The notes below the pieces were generated by a model that was not told where the DNA came from, did not search any database, and worked only from the letters and a program-made list of their open reading frames with translations. From Chitinophagaceae bacterium IBVUCB1 (GTDB taxonomy: Bacteria > Bacteroidota > Bacteroidia > Chitinophagales > Chitinophagaceae), in the NCBI GenBank assembly GCA_002127285.1, contig NFUW01000002.1, positions 1,523,630 to 1,587,629 of the forward strand: a DNA stretch of 64,000 nt, written 5' to 3'. A program made the translations under genes and the position numbers. Shown one piece after another: positions 19,628 to 27,442 of the stretch; the first letter of the stretch is position 1, and every line of letters begins with the position of its first letter.

Positions 19628-20260
19628 ATGAAAGCATATGATAAACTGCTGGAACACAATAAACAATGGGCGGCAGATAGAGTGCAGGAAGACCCTGATT
19701 TCTTCAACAGGCTGAAGAACGTACAGCACCCCGAGTTTTTGTGGATAGGATGCAGCGACAGCCGTGTGCCGCCGAATGTGATAACGGGTACTGAGCCCGG
19801 CGAAATATTCATACACCGCAACATAGCCAATATGGTGGTGCATACAGACATCAATATGCTGAGTGTACTGGAGTATGCAGTAAACGTGCTGCAGGTGAAG
19901 CATATAATAGTGTGTGGCCACTATGGATGCGGTGGTGTTAAGGCTGCAATGGGCAATCATAGCTTCGGCATTATCAACAAATGGCTGCGCAATATCAAAG
20001 ACGTGTACCGCATACACCGCAACGAAATAGACGGACAGGCCAATGAGGAAGCATCTGTAAACAAACTGATAGAACTGAACGTAGTGGAGCAGGTGATGAA
20101 CCTTGCCAAGACATCCATTATACAAAAAGCATGGAAGTATCATAACACACCGCACCTGCACGGCTGGGTGTACGGGCTGGCAGACGGGCTGATAAAGCCG
20201 CTGCTGGAGGTGCCACCGCATACGCATCTGGACGAACTGTACGAGTTTGATAACCTCTAA
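19628..20260 (+). CDS. Beta-class carbonic anhydrase
   Basis: 210 residues, standard for the family. Zinc ligands and the Asp-Arg dyad are visible in WIGCSDSRVPP (Cys, Asp, Arg) and VCGHYGCGGVKAAM (His, Cys). It interconverts CO2 and bicarbonate in the cytoplasm. It follows the SulP transporter in an apparent operon and is followed by a strong terminator. Confidence 0.95.
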   Translation: MKAYDKLLEHNKQWAADRVQEDPDFFNRLKNVQHPEFLWIGCSDSRVPPNVITGTEPGEIFIHRNIANMVVHTDINMLSVLEYAVNVLQVKHIIVCGHYGCGGVKAAMGNHSFGIINKWLRNIKDVYRIHRNEIDGQANEEASVNKLIELNVVEQVMNLAKTSIIQKAWKYHNTPHLHGWVYGLADGLIKPLLEVPPHTHLDELYEFDNL

Positions 20261-20365
20261 AAAAATTTTTACTGAGGGCTAAACTTTTTATTGCATGGCT
20301 TGTTATTGTTTATAGTGAGAAATGCATATCAGCTTTTAGCTAAGGGGGCTATAAGTATGAACAAG

Positions 20366-20393
20366 GCCGCTACCGTCTGGTAGCGGCTTTTTG
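20366..20393 (+). terminator. Rho-independent terminator after the carbonic anhydrase gene
   Basis: A perfect 9-bp stem GCCGCTACC/GGTAGCGGC with loop GTCT is followed by TTTTT. Confidence 0.88.
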
Positions 20394-20421
20394 TTTGCTG
20401 TATTGTCCCTAACTTTATGCC

Positions 20422-20766
20422 ATGCTGCGCCCGATTGATAGTTTTTTTCTGAACCTTGAAGAACCAATAAAGAGTACCATGCTCTTTTTGCGTACCCATA
20501 TACCAAGCCTTAGCAAAGACATAACGGAAGAGTGGAAGTACAAGCTGCCGTTTTACTATTACAAGGGCAAGATGTTTTGCTACTTGTGGATACACAAAAA
20601 ATACAAACAGCCCTATATAGGTATTGTAGCAAGTGATAAGATGGACTATCCTGAACTGCTGCTGGAAAAGCGTGCGAAGATGAAAATACTGCTTATAAAC
20701 CCCGATGAAGATATTGACGTAAGAACTATAAATAAAATACTGAAAGAAGCAATGCAGTATTATTGA
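20422..20766 (+). CDS. DUF1801-domain small protein
   Basis: 114 residues, single domain. Segments EEPIKSTMLFLRTHIPS, EEWKYKLPFYYYKGKMFCYLWIHK and a C-terminal RTINKILKEAMQYY match DUF1801 (YdhG/YjbR-adjacent fold). The family's role is unknown. It is often found as a lone cytoplasmic protein. A strong palindrome follows the gene. Confidence 0.75.
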   Translation: MLRPIDSFFLNLEEPIKSTMLFLRTHIPSLSKDITEEWKYKLPFYYYKGKMFCYLWIHKKYKQPYIGIVASDKMDYPELLLEKRAKMKILLINPDEDIDVRTINKILKEAMQYY

Positions 20767-20777
20767 CGGGCAGATAC

Positions 20778-20818
20778 AATAATGGCTATACTATTAATAG
20801 TATAGCCATTATTATTTT
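20778..20818. terminator. Bidirectional terminator: perfect 36-bp palindrome
   Basis: Bases 20778-20813 form a perfect palindrome with half-site AATAATGGCTATACTATT, followed by ATTTT on the plus strand. It lies between two convergent genes and can terminate both. Confidence 0.75.
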
Positions 20819-20834
20819 GATATACTAAACCCGA

Positions 20835-21038
20835 TTAGTTAGTAATAGCGCAAGCTCTTGTAGTATTAGTTTTTGCAACGCAGGTAACTTGTGCCGCATC
20901 TTTGTTTGCACCACCTATTTTTTCAACGGTTGTTGCGCCGCTTGCATAGTCTGTACATGTGCAATCATACTTTTTGCTGCAAGAAGTACCAAATACTACC
21001 AAGCCAGCAAGCATTACAATAGATAAAACTTTTTTCAT
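20835..21038 (-). CDS. Small Cys-rich lipoprotein
   Basis: 67 residues from ATG 21038, chosen because MKKVLSIVMLAGLVVFGTSC is a clean lipoprotein signal with Cys at +1. An upstream start would add an unlikely leader. The mature part has further cysteines (YDCTCTDY, VTCVAK, ACAITN). Similar tiny lipoproteins are common in Chitinophagaceae. No function assigned. Confidence 0.65.
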   Translation of the reverse strand: MKKVLSIVMLAGLVVFGTSCSKKYDCTCTDYASGATTVEKIGGANKDAAQVTCVAKTNTTRACAITN

Positions 21039-21125
21039 ACAATTTATATTATTTAGGGTGTTAATAATGTGTGTAAGGTAATACATAGGTATAAAAGATG
21101 CAAGTATATACATGTTAGGTAATTG

Positions 21126-21467
21126 TTATTCGATGCGGTATTTATCTGCCAGCTTTTTTGGGGCGGTGGTGCAGTAGGCTACCGTCAGTATGTCTTGCAG
21201 CATTTCTTTGGGTATGGTTTGCAGGTTTATGTGCGTCCATCCCTGCTTGCCCCATGCATTGGGTACAGGGTACACAACTGTATTGTTGTATGTGCAAAAT
21301 ACGTTTTGGTCTATGGGTGTCAACTTGAGGGTCATTCGTTTTTCGGGCACATTCATCGTAGCAAAAATCTTTTTCTTCACACGGAAAGACGTTACTTCAA
21401 AGTGCGGCTCTTCCGTTACTTCGTCAAAAGCCATTGCCAATTTGCGTGCAGCTGCGGGGGGGGGCAT
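21126..21467 (-). CDS. MmcQ/YjbR-family protein
   Basis: 113 residues. AFDEVTEEPHFEVTSFRVKKKIFATMN, a central LKLTPIDQ and the ending GWTHINLQTIPKEMLQDILTVAYCTTAPKKL are characteristic of YjbR/CyaY-like proteins, often annotated as MmcQ. They have a putative DNA-binding-like fold, but no function is proved. The start codon runs straight into a C9 run (MPPPAAARKLAM), so the first residues are sensitive to indels. It lies 60 bases downstream of rlmN on the same strand. Confidence 0.8.
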   Translation of the reverse strand: MPPPAAARKLAMAFDEVTEEPHFEVTSFRVKKKIFATMNVPEKRMTLKLTPIDQNVFCTYNNTVVYPVPNAWGKQGWTHINLQTIPKEMLQDILTVAYCTTAPKKLADKYRIE

Positions 21468-21527
21468 ATCTACAAAAATAAATGGTAACTATCCTCTACT
21501 CCATACTTTCTACTCTCTACTAACGAC

Positions 21528-22568
21528 TTACGACTTGCCGTCCACATTTGCCAGTTGTCCGCAGGCTGCGTCTATGTCTTTACCACGGCTGCGGCGCAGG
21601 CGGGCATTTACACGCTTGCTTTCAAGGTATGCCATAAAGGTGTCTGTGGTGTCTTCATCAGGTTTGCTGAAGTCTGCTTTCTCTATCGGGTTGTATTCTA
21701 TGATGTTTACCAAATCTACCGGCACACGGCGGTATAGCTTTATCAGTTCATCGGCATCTTGCAGGCTGTCGTTGAATTTGTTGAAGAGTATATACTCAAA
21801 CGTTATTTCGTTCTTTGTTTTCTGATAGAAGTAGTTGAGCGCATCTACCAAATCATCCAGATTGCTGGTTTCGTTGATGGGCATTATCTCATCGCGTTTT
21901 TTATCGTTGGCAGCATGTAGCGAAAGTGCCAGTTTAAAACGCACTTCATCATCGCCCAGCTGGCGTATCATTTTGCTGATGCCCGCTGTAGATACCGTGA
22001 TGCGGCGCGGGCTCATGCCCAGTGCATCGGGGGTGGTTATCTTGTCTATGGCTTTCAGTACATTCCGGTAATTGAGCAGTGGTTCGCCCATACCCATGAA
22101 TACGATATTGGTGATGCCCTTGCCGTAGTGTTCCAATGCCTGCTGGTTGGCAAGGGTTACCTCGTCCACTATCTCGTCAAAATCCATATTGCGTTTGCGT
22201 GGCAGAAAACCCGTAGCGCAAAACTTACAAGCCAGCGAGCAACCCACTTGGCTGGATACGCAAACCGTCAAACGCTTGTCGGTAGGTATCAGTACGCTTT
22301 CTACAAAATGCCCGTCGTGCAGCAGCAGGCGGTTTTTGATGGTGCCATCGCTGCTGTATTGGCTATGGTGTATTTTCACTTTGGGTATGTGGTACAAGGC
22401 AGACAGCTTTTCGCGGAGGGCTTTGGGCAGGTTGGTCATATCGTCTATACTGCCCGCGTGTTTTTGCCATATCCACTCATACACCTGCTTTGCCCTGAAT
22501 TTGGGTTCGCCCATGCTAATGAGCAGGGTTTCAAGGTCTTGCAGCGTGCTGTTGCGAATGTTTTTCAT
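21528..22568 (-). CDS. rlmN: 23S rRNA (adenine2503-C2)-methyltransferase, radical SAM
   Basis: 346 residues, normal for RlmN. The radical SAM CxxxCxxC motif is seen in GCSLACKFCATGF around residue 115. The family-specific catalytic Cys of the CGQLA segment lies near the C-terminus (DIDAACGQL). SAM-binding NIVFMGMGEPLLNY is present. It methylates A2503 of 23S rRNA and A37 of some tRNAs. The YjbR gene downstream is probably co-transcribed. Confidence 0.95.
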   Translation of the reverse strand: MKNIRNSTLQDLETLLISMGEPKFRAKQVYEWIWQKHAGSIDDMTNLPKALREKLSALYHIPKVKIHHSQYSSDGTIKNRLLLHDGHFVESVLIPTDKRLTVCVSSQVGCSLACKFCATGFLPRKRNMDFDEIVDEVTLANQQALEHYGKGITNIVFMGMGEPLLNYRNVLKAIDKITTPDALGMSPRRITVSTAGISKMIRQLGDDEVRFKLALSLHAANDKKRDEIMPINETSNLDDLVDALNYFYQKTKNEITFEYILFNKFNDSLQDADELIKLYRRVPVDLVNIIEYNPIEKADFSKPDEDTTDTFMAYLESKRVNARLRRSRGKDIDAACGQLANVDGKS

Positions 22569-22701
22569 TTGGCAAAGTTAGGTGATATGTGGCAAATGCC
22601 TTTTTGCCTCGTTATCAGAAAATTAAACTTTACTAAAAATGACATAGGGGGCTATAAGTTCAACAAAATATTTTATACATTTCGGTTAAACATTATGCAA
22701 T

Positions 22702-23706
22702 ATGAAAAAAGTATTACGTTTTCTCGGGATACTCATCCTGATATTGTTTGTTGGCTATCTGGTTTTATGCCTCGCAACGTCATCTGAAGGCAAAGTAGAA
22801 GCAAGTGCTGAAATTAACGCGCCTGCATCTGTAGTATGGCAACAAGTATCCGACTTCAACAACTGGGGCAACTGGAGCTCTTGGAAAGAAGCAGACACTA
22901 CTATCGTATCTGAAGTAAGCGGGCCAGCAGGGCAAGAAGGTTCAAAATACAATTACAAAGGCAAAAGTAGCGGTGAGGGTGTATGTACCAACATGGGTGT
23001 TAATGGTATGGAAATGAAATACCACATGGACTTTATTACTCCGTTTGAAGGAAAGGCGGATGGTATATACAAAGTATCTGAAGAAGGTGGGAAAACAAAA
23101 GTGATGATGACTTACAATCAAACCACTTCTTTCTTTATGCGCGGTATGTGGGCAATCATGGGCAAAAGCATGCTGCAAAAGATGTTTGACCGTGGTTTTG
23201 TATTGTTAAAAAACTACAGCGAAGCACATGCCAATGATGCACCTGCTGCGGGTAGTGCTTTCAATATAGAAGAAACACAATTTGCCGCACATACCTATGC
23301 AGGTGTTCGTCAGGTTATTAAGTGGGCAGATATGATGACGTTTTACGACAAAACATATGCAGATATGGGCAAGAAGCTGGGCAGCCGTATAGTAGGCCCA
23401 GCATCAGACATTGTGTACAAATGGGACGAAGCCAACCAGCAGGCAGATATGCATGTGGGCTTCCCCGTAGCAGATAACAAGCCTGTAGATGGCGGTACGA
23501 TAGTAGAAGTAGCTGCAAGCCCTGCGTACATGATAAAATATACGGGTGGTTATTCGGGCAGTGCGAATGCGCACATGGCACTGGGAGAGCATATGGGCAA
23601 GAGTGGTAAGAAGATGGGTTTAGTGATAGAAGAATACATCAAAGGCCCCGGCGATACCAAAGACAGCAACCAGTATGTAACCAATATCTACTACTTGTAT
23701 CAATAA
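22702..23706 (+). CDS. SRPBCC plus GyrI-like ligand-binding protein
   Basis: 334 residues. An N-terminal hydrophobic segment (FLGILILILFVGYLVLCLAT) anchors or exports the protein. Residues ~35-175 are an SRPBCC/polyketide-cyclase-like domain (VEASAEINAPASVVWQQVSDFNNWGNWSSW). The C-terminal ~150 residues are GyrI/AraC effector-binding-like (FAAHTYAGVRQV ... YKWDEANQQADMHVGFPV). Such two-domain proteins bind small hydrophobic ligands. The ligand is unknown. It has its own promoter region and terminator. Confidence 0.8.
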   Translation: MKKVLRFLGILILILFVGYLVLCLATSSEGKVEASAEINAPASVVWQQVSDFNNWGNWSSWKEADTTIVSEVSGPAGQEGSKYNYKGKSSGEGVCTNMGVNGMEMKYHMDFITPFEGKADGIYKVSEEGGKTKVMMTYNQTTSFFMRGMWAIMGKSMLQKMFDRGFVLLKNYSEAHANDAPAAGSAFNIEETQFAAHTYAGVRQVIKWADMMTFYDKTYADMGKKLGSRIVGPASDIVYKWDEANQQADMHVGFPVADNKPVDGGTIVEVAASPAYMIKYTGGYSGSANAHMALGEHMGKSGKKMGLVIEEYIKGPGDTKDSNQYVTNIYYLYQ

Positions 23707-23734
23707 AGGTTTTCTACCAACCAATCAATAATAC

Positions 23735-23767
23735 AAACCGCGTGTACAGTGTATGCGCGGTTTTTTT
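23735..23767 (+). terminator. Terminator after the SRPBCC/GyrI-like gene
   Basis: An 8-bp stem AAACCGCG/CGCGGTTT encloses a 13-base loop and the T run reaches seven bases. Confidence 0.75.
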
Positions 23768-23886
23768 AGCCCAATCATCTTTGCATAAACAGATGCGCAC
23801 CACACATCATACCATTGTCATTTCCTTTCATTTGTCTTGATGGCGACATTTTAAACCATGTACCTGCTTATCTTTATTGCACGTAT

Positions 23887-24798
23887 ATGAAACAACTATT
23901 TGTAATCCTGATAGCCGTTGCGGCTTTTTATAATGGCAGGGCGCAGGGATGTGCCGATGCGGGTTTTTGCAGTGTAGGTGCTATGCAGCATGGCAAGCAG
24001 AAAGAAGATACCCTGCACAATAGTGTAGGCTTTTCGGCAGCAGTGGCCAGTGGCGAAAAATTGTCTTGGGTTATAAGCCCGCAGTTAGAAATAAAAGCAT
24101 TTGTAGATAAAAGAAGTTATCTGGAAGTAAGGCTGCCTTTTCAGATAATAACGGGCAACCTTGGTAGTAATTATGGCATTGGCGACCTGATAGGTACTTA
24201 TACACACCGCATCAAAACAAAAAAGCCTGAAAGACAATTGTACTACTCTATAGGTATGCGTTTTGGGCTGGGCAATGCAGACGACCAACTAAGCAGCCAG
24301 CCGCTACCTATGGCATACCAAACAAGCCTTGGCACTACCGATGTGATACTGGGCATCAATACCAATATAGGCAAGTACCTGACACTGGCTGCGGGTGTGC
24401 AGCAGCCTTTGCTGCAATACAATAGAAACGGCTACCATACAACCGCCAACAGAGATAGTGTGGAGACGGTGTACTTCTCGTCTCGGCATCTGCGCCGTGC
24501 GGGCGATGCCCTGCTGCGCATAGAGGCCAAAAAAGACTGGAAGCGTAGCGGCATACATGGTGGCCCGTTGATGCTGTACCATCTTGCCAACGATAAAAGC
24601 ATCCTGTCTGATGGCAGAGAGGTAACCCTGCAAAACAGCGCGGGTTTTACCATCAACATCAACCTCGGGTTTTATTACCGTACAGATAATTGGGTGTTCG
24701 ACTTTACGGTAGCAGGCCCTGTATATGCCAGAGAAAACCGCCCCGATGGCCTTACCCGAAATGCCATCGTGATACCCCGACTTACGTTTATGCTGTAA
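23887..24798 (+). CDS. Predicted outer-membrane beta-barrel protein of unknown function
   Basis: 303 residues from ATG 23887, giving a signal peptide MKQLFVILIAVAAFYNGRAQG. A start at 23815 would add a non-signal leader. The mature protein shows alternating strands (KSYLEVRLPFQIITG, YSIGMRFGLG, WVFDFTVAGPVYA) and ends in FML, consistent with a barrel. CADAGFCSVGAMQ near the N-terminus has two cysteines. It resembles transporter-like or TonB-linked barrels of unknown role. Confidence 0.6.
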   Translation: MKQLFVILIAVAAFYNGRAQGCADAGFCSVGAMQHGKQKEDTLHNSVGFSAAVASGEKLSWVISPQLEIKAFVDKRSYLEVRLPFQIITGNLGSNYGIGDLIGTYTHRIKTKKPERQLYYSIGMRFGLGNADDQLSSQPLPMAYQTSLGTTDVILGINTNIGKYLTLAAGVQQPLLQYNRNGYHTTANRDSVETVYFSSRHLRRAGDALLRIEAKKDWKRSGIHGGPLMLYHLANDKSILSDGREVTLQNSAGFTININLGFYYRTDNWVFDFTVAGPVYARENRPDGLTRNAIVIPRLTFML

Positions 24799-24806
24799 GC
24801 ACGGCA

Positions 24807-25424
24807 TCAGGGCTTGTTGGCTGCTGCCTGTTTGGCTTTTTCTTCTTCAACGCGTTTCATACATGCGGCTATTTGTTCTTTTTGTTGTCGCAGTGCCTCG
24901 TGGGCGGGTGTATATACAGGCCCGTTGGGCAATTCGCGTTTATATTTGCCATGTTTCGTGTCGTTGGCAGGGTTGTATTTCAGCGGGTTTTCGGTGGTTA
25001 TATTGCGAAAGCTGAGCCAGTTTCTGAAATGCTTGCGGTATTCCATCTGCGATTTGGCCGTTTCGCCCGTGTAGCGCAGCCATTTGTTAAATGCGTCCAG
25101 CCAGTTGCGTAGTTCGTCTTTCGTTATCTGTTTGCTGCCCAGTGTGTATTTACAAAACTCTTCGTCTATCAGGCACATATCGCGCAGTGCTTCGGGTATA
25201 TAGTTTTGAAAAGATACAGTAGGTTTATGACTACTGCTGCTACTACTTAATGTATTATTACTATTAATAAAATTACCACCAACACCTACAGATATACCCG
25301 CGTTGTGTACTATACTTTGTTGTAGTGTACTATTATTTTCTTTACTATCCTCTATTGTCCTCTCCTTGGTTAGGGTTTGGTTCACCAGTGGTTCACCCGT
25401 GGTTGATAAGTCATTGTCTGTCAA
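24807..25424 (-). CDS. C-terminal fragment of a DUF7833/Lin1244-type replication-like protein, cut by the prophage
   Basis: About 205 residues from a TTG. The open frame continues upstream only to a stop at 25473-25475 with no ATG, and reads as an interior linker (GKKAAAIKKTKALTDND). The rest has a Ser/Asn-rich linker, then EALRDMCLIDEEFCKYTL and HFRNWLSF, matching the C-terminal domain of proteins that normally begin with an N-terminal Lin1244/Lin1753-like DNA-binding domain. That part is missing here. The break coincides with the prophage edge, so I infer insertion inside this gene, with the 5' part beyond the right end. Confidence 0.6.
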   Translation of the reverse strand: MTDNDLSTTGEPLVNQTLTKERTIEDSKENNSTLQQSIVHNAGISVGVGGNFINSNNTLSSSSSSHKPTVSFQNYIPEALRDMCLIDEEFCKYTLGSKQITKDELRNWLDAFNKWLRYTGETAKSQMEYRKHFRNWLSFRNITTENPLKYNPANDTKHGKYKRELPNGPVYTPAHEALRQQKEQIAACMKRVEEEKAKQAAANKP

Positions 25425-25488
25425 TGCCTTTGTCTTTTTGATAGCAGCAGCTTTTTTGCCCTTGTCGCTTAATTACTAATCCGCAAAA

Positions 25489-25511
25489 CCAAAAATACAT
25501 TTTTTATTCCC
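25489..25511 (+). repeat. Candidate transposase end-binding repeat, left copy
   Basis: CCAAAAATACATTTTTTATT followed by CCC. It matches two copies near the right side (63875 and 63939). It sits about 25 bp inside the presumed left prophage boundary (a TGTCGC at 25463 is a possible TG terminus). It may be a MuA-like binding site. Confidence 0.45.
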
Positions 25512-25541
25512 ATGTCTGTAAGCTAATGCCTTACAGACATG
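25511..25541. repeat. 12-bp inverted repeat at the left prophage end
   Basis: CATGTCTGTAAG and CTTACAGACATG are separated by 7 bases and followed by CACTTTTTT. It could be a terminator for rightward transcription from the chromosome or a protein-binding site at the phage end. The rest of 25425-25642 shows only A+T-rich sequence. Confidence 0.5.
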
Positions 25542-25642
25542 CACTTTTTTGGGCTTACTGACAACATGTCCACTTTAAGTTTTTATTTAATTAGTTTTAG
25601 TAGGCTATTAATACTGTTTTAAAAGGGCTGTAAATTGCGCCT

Positions 25643-25882
25643 ATGGTTACCAATAAAATGCTTTCAGAGGTCATTATAGCAAGGTTACATTGGTTAAGGA
25701 ATGAGGCTCACTACAATGCCAGCATGAGCATAGACGACTTCATGTCGGCCAACTGGCCTGTTATTCATAAAATCAAAGAATCCATTAACAAAGACTATGG
25801 TATAGACATGCTACAGCATACACCGGAGATAAGGAATGGCATCAGATTATATTTGATAGCAGAGGGTATTTTCAAGCAGTAG
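25643..25882 (+). CDS. Small hypothetical protein at the left prophage end
   Basis: 79 residues (MVTNKMLSEVIIARLHWLRNEAHYN ... LIAEGIFKQ), predicted mostly helical and without a signal or recognised motif. A second ATG at 25658 is possible. It lies just inside the presumed left prophage end, ahead of the structured RNA candidate. Accessory cargo is likely. Confidence 0.5.
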   Translation: MVTNKMLSEVIIARLHWLRNEAHYNASMSIDDFMSANWPVIHKIKESINKDYGIDMLQHTPEIRNGIRLYLIAEGIFKQ

Positions 25883-25899
25883 CCTTTGTATATTTGCAA

Positions 25900-26021
25900 T
25901 GCGACACTTACATAAATCAAGTCCATTAGGCTTGTTTTTCCCATTATAGGAGAAACCGCCCGGACAGGGCGAAAGCTCAAGGTTTATGTAAGTGTCGCAA
26001 CTTCTTATACCGTCCGGGCGG
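25900..26021 (+). ncRNA. Pseudoknotted RNA or riboswitch-like element upstream of Cys-rich cargo
   Basis: A perfect 17-bp helix joins 25900-25916 with 25983-25999. Inside it, 25956-25965 (CCGCCCGGAC) is exactly complementary to 26012-26021, downstream of the first helix, giving an A-B-A'-B' pseudoknot. The B strand can instead close a local hairpin (CGCCC GGACA GGGCG). Two further small hairpins can form in the junction. It lies 90 bases before the Cys-rich gene. A MITE-like DNA palindrome is the alternative. I do not recognise a known class. Confidence 0.45.
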
Positions 26022-26111
26022 CAATATTCCACCCCTGAAAATTCCCGTTAAATTGCGAGTGTTTTTTATATCTGGCCTTTGTAGGTTTGTAGCTCACCAA
26101 ACCATTTATTT

Positions 26112-26435
26112 ATGAAACATATTATTTCTCTCCTGCTTGCCTTAACACTTATTATGCCTGTACAGCTATATGCTGGCAAGTGTACAGGAAAAGCCAATTG
26201 CACTGCATGTAAAAACTGCAGTAAGTGCAAGCACTGTTCTAATGGCGGCACATGCGGTGTTTGCGCTCCTGCCCGTTCTTCAAGCAGTTCAGACAATTCA
26301 GGCAGTAGCAACAGCCTCTACCAAAGCGGTGGCAGCAGCCGCACAAAGGCTAAGTCAAGTGGAGGCACTGTAAACGTAAGAGGGTATTATAGAAAGGATG
26401 GCACATATGTCAGGCCGCACACACGTAGAAGATAA
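26112..26435 (+). CDS. Secreted Cys-rich small protein
   Basis: 107 residues. A signal peptide ends LYAG. Residues ~22-52 contain nine cysteines in CxxC-like spacing (CTGKANCTACKNCSKCKHC ... CGVCAP), suggesting metal binding or disulfides. A Ser/Gly-rich linker leads to NVRGYYRKDGTYVRPHTRRR, a C-terminal pattern common in small exported Bacteroidota proteins. It is probably lysogenic cargo (a moron) with its own terminator. Metal binding is inference. Confidence 0.6.
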   Translation: MKHIISLLLALTLIMPVQLYAGKCTGKANCTACKNCSKCKHCSNGGTCGVCAPARSSSSSDNSGSSNSLYQSGGSSRTKAKSSGGTVNVRGYYRKDGTYVRPHTRRR

Positions 26436-26442
26436 TAAACAG

Positions 26443-26466
26443 AAAAGCCCCGCATTGGGGCTTTTC
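26443..26466. terminator. Bidirectional terminator between cargo and dcm
   Basis: A 9-bp stem AAAAGCCCC/GGGGCTTTT with loop GCATT lies between convergent genes. A and T tracts on both sides allow termination in either direction. Confidence 0.85.
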
Positions 26467-27381
26467 TTATAACAATTCATATGCCTTTATACTCTCAAAT
26501 AGTTGTAGCGCCATTTGTGGTACTATCGCATTGCCGTACATCTTCAGGCTTTCGTTACACCATTTAGAAACGGTAATTCCGTCCAGTTCGGTGGGTAACC
26601 CATCATTTCTGCCACGAAGCGGGGATTCAACAGGCCAGTTGTGCCAGTAATTTCCTGCACTGTGCTTATCAGGTCGCTCCCGTTCCATCGTTCGCTCTTC
26701 TGCCGCCAGTTCTTGTCGCTGGCTGTAGGTGTCGGCATCAGCTTGTGGTAGTTGTACCGAACGTAAGCCGTCAGTGTCGATGTGTTCTCTGCAGTCTCGT
26801 CGCTGCGTAGCGTGGCCGCTAAAGTAGGTGCTGAACCGTCCATTGCTACAGGTGTTGGTATCAGCTTTCTTTCGCCGGCTGGTACCATATTCATTATTGT
26901 ATGCAACGAACCAGACGCGGTATCTTTGATGCGGAGCGTTGATACCTGAAGCTGGTAATACATACGCGCCGACTTCGTAGCCTTCAGCTTCCAAGTCAAG
27001 TTGCACCTGGTGGAAAACCATACCCTCGTCCCAACTAACAAGGCCGTAAACGTTCTCGCCCACAACCCATCGGGGTTGTATTTCTCTGATAACTCTAAGC
27101 ATCTCCGGCCAGAGGTATCTGTCATCAGCCGTGCCTCTTCGCTTCCCGGCAGCACTGAATGGCTGGCAGGGGAAGCCGCCTGTAATGATGTCAATCTTTC
27201 CTTTATACTTTTTTCCTTTGAATGCCCTGATGTCTTCATACGTTGTTGCATGTGGCCAGTAATGGTTTAAAATTGTTCTACAAAATGGATCTTTCTCGCA
27301 GTGAAATACATTGTTCCAACCTGCCATCTCTGCGGCAAGGTCAAATCCTCCGCCGCCTGAAAATAAACTTCCGTGATTCAT
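26467..27381 (-). CDS. dcm: Phage DNA (cytosine-5)-methyltransferase
   Basis: 304 residues. C5-MTase motifs appear in order: I FSGGGGFDLAAEMAGW, IV GGFPCQPFSAAGKRRG with the catalytic PCQ, VI ENVYGL, VIII HQRYRVWFVA, and X GNAIVPQMALQLF. The region between VIII and X is a variable target-recognition stretch rich in charged residues. Phage C5 methylases protect against host restriction. It lies at the far left of the prophage beside a Dam-type methylase, analogous to the terminal modification gene of Mu. A second long frame overlaps it. Confidence 0.92.
   Translation of the reverse strand: MNHGSLFSGGGGFDLAAEMAGWNNVFHCEKDPFCRTILNHYWPHATTYEDIRAFKGKKYKGKIDIITGGFPCQPFSAAGKRRGTADDRYLWPEMLRVIREIQPRWVVGENVYGLVSWDEGMVFHQVQLDLEAEGYEVGAYVLPASGINAPHQRYRVWFVAYNNEYGTSRRKKADTNTCSNGRFSTYFSGHATQRRDCREHIDTDGLRSVQLPQADADTYSQRQELAAEERTMERERPDKHSAGNYWHNWPVESPLRGRNDGLPTELDGITVSKWCNESLKMYGNAIVPQMALQLFESIKAYELL
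26544..27251 (-). other. Long overlapping frame inside dcm, possible overprinted gene
   Basis: 235 codons stay open in another frame of the same strand as dcm. The product has repeated P-T-P-x-A-x-D elements (PTPVAMDGS, PTPTASDKN) and a C-terminal GLLNPRFVAEMMGYPPNWTELPF, a pattern I associate with proteins often annotated beside phage C5 methylases. It could be a true overlapping gene or a conserved shadow forced by the methylase motifs. No separate start signal decides. Confidence 0.3.
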
Positions 27382-27442
27382 ATACCTGTTTAATGTTGCT
27401 TATATATTTTGCCTGCATTCCCATTAAATCAGGAGTTCATTA

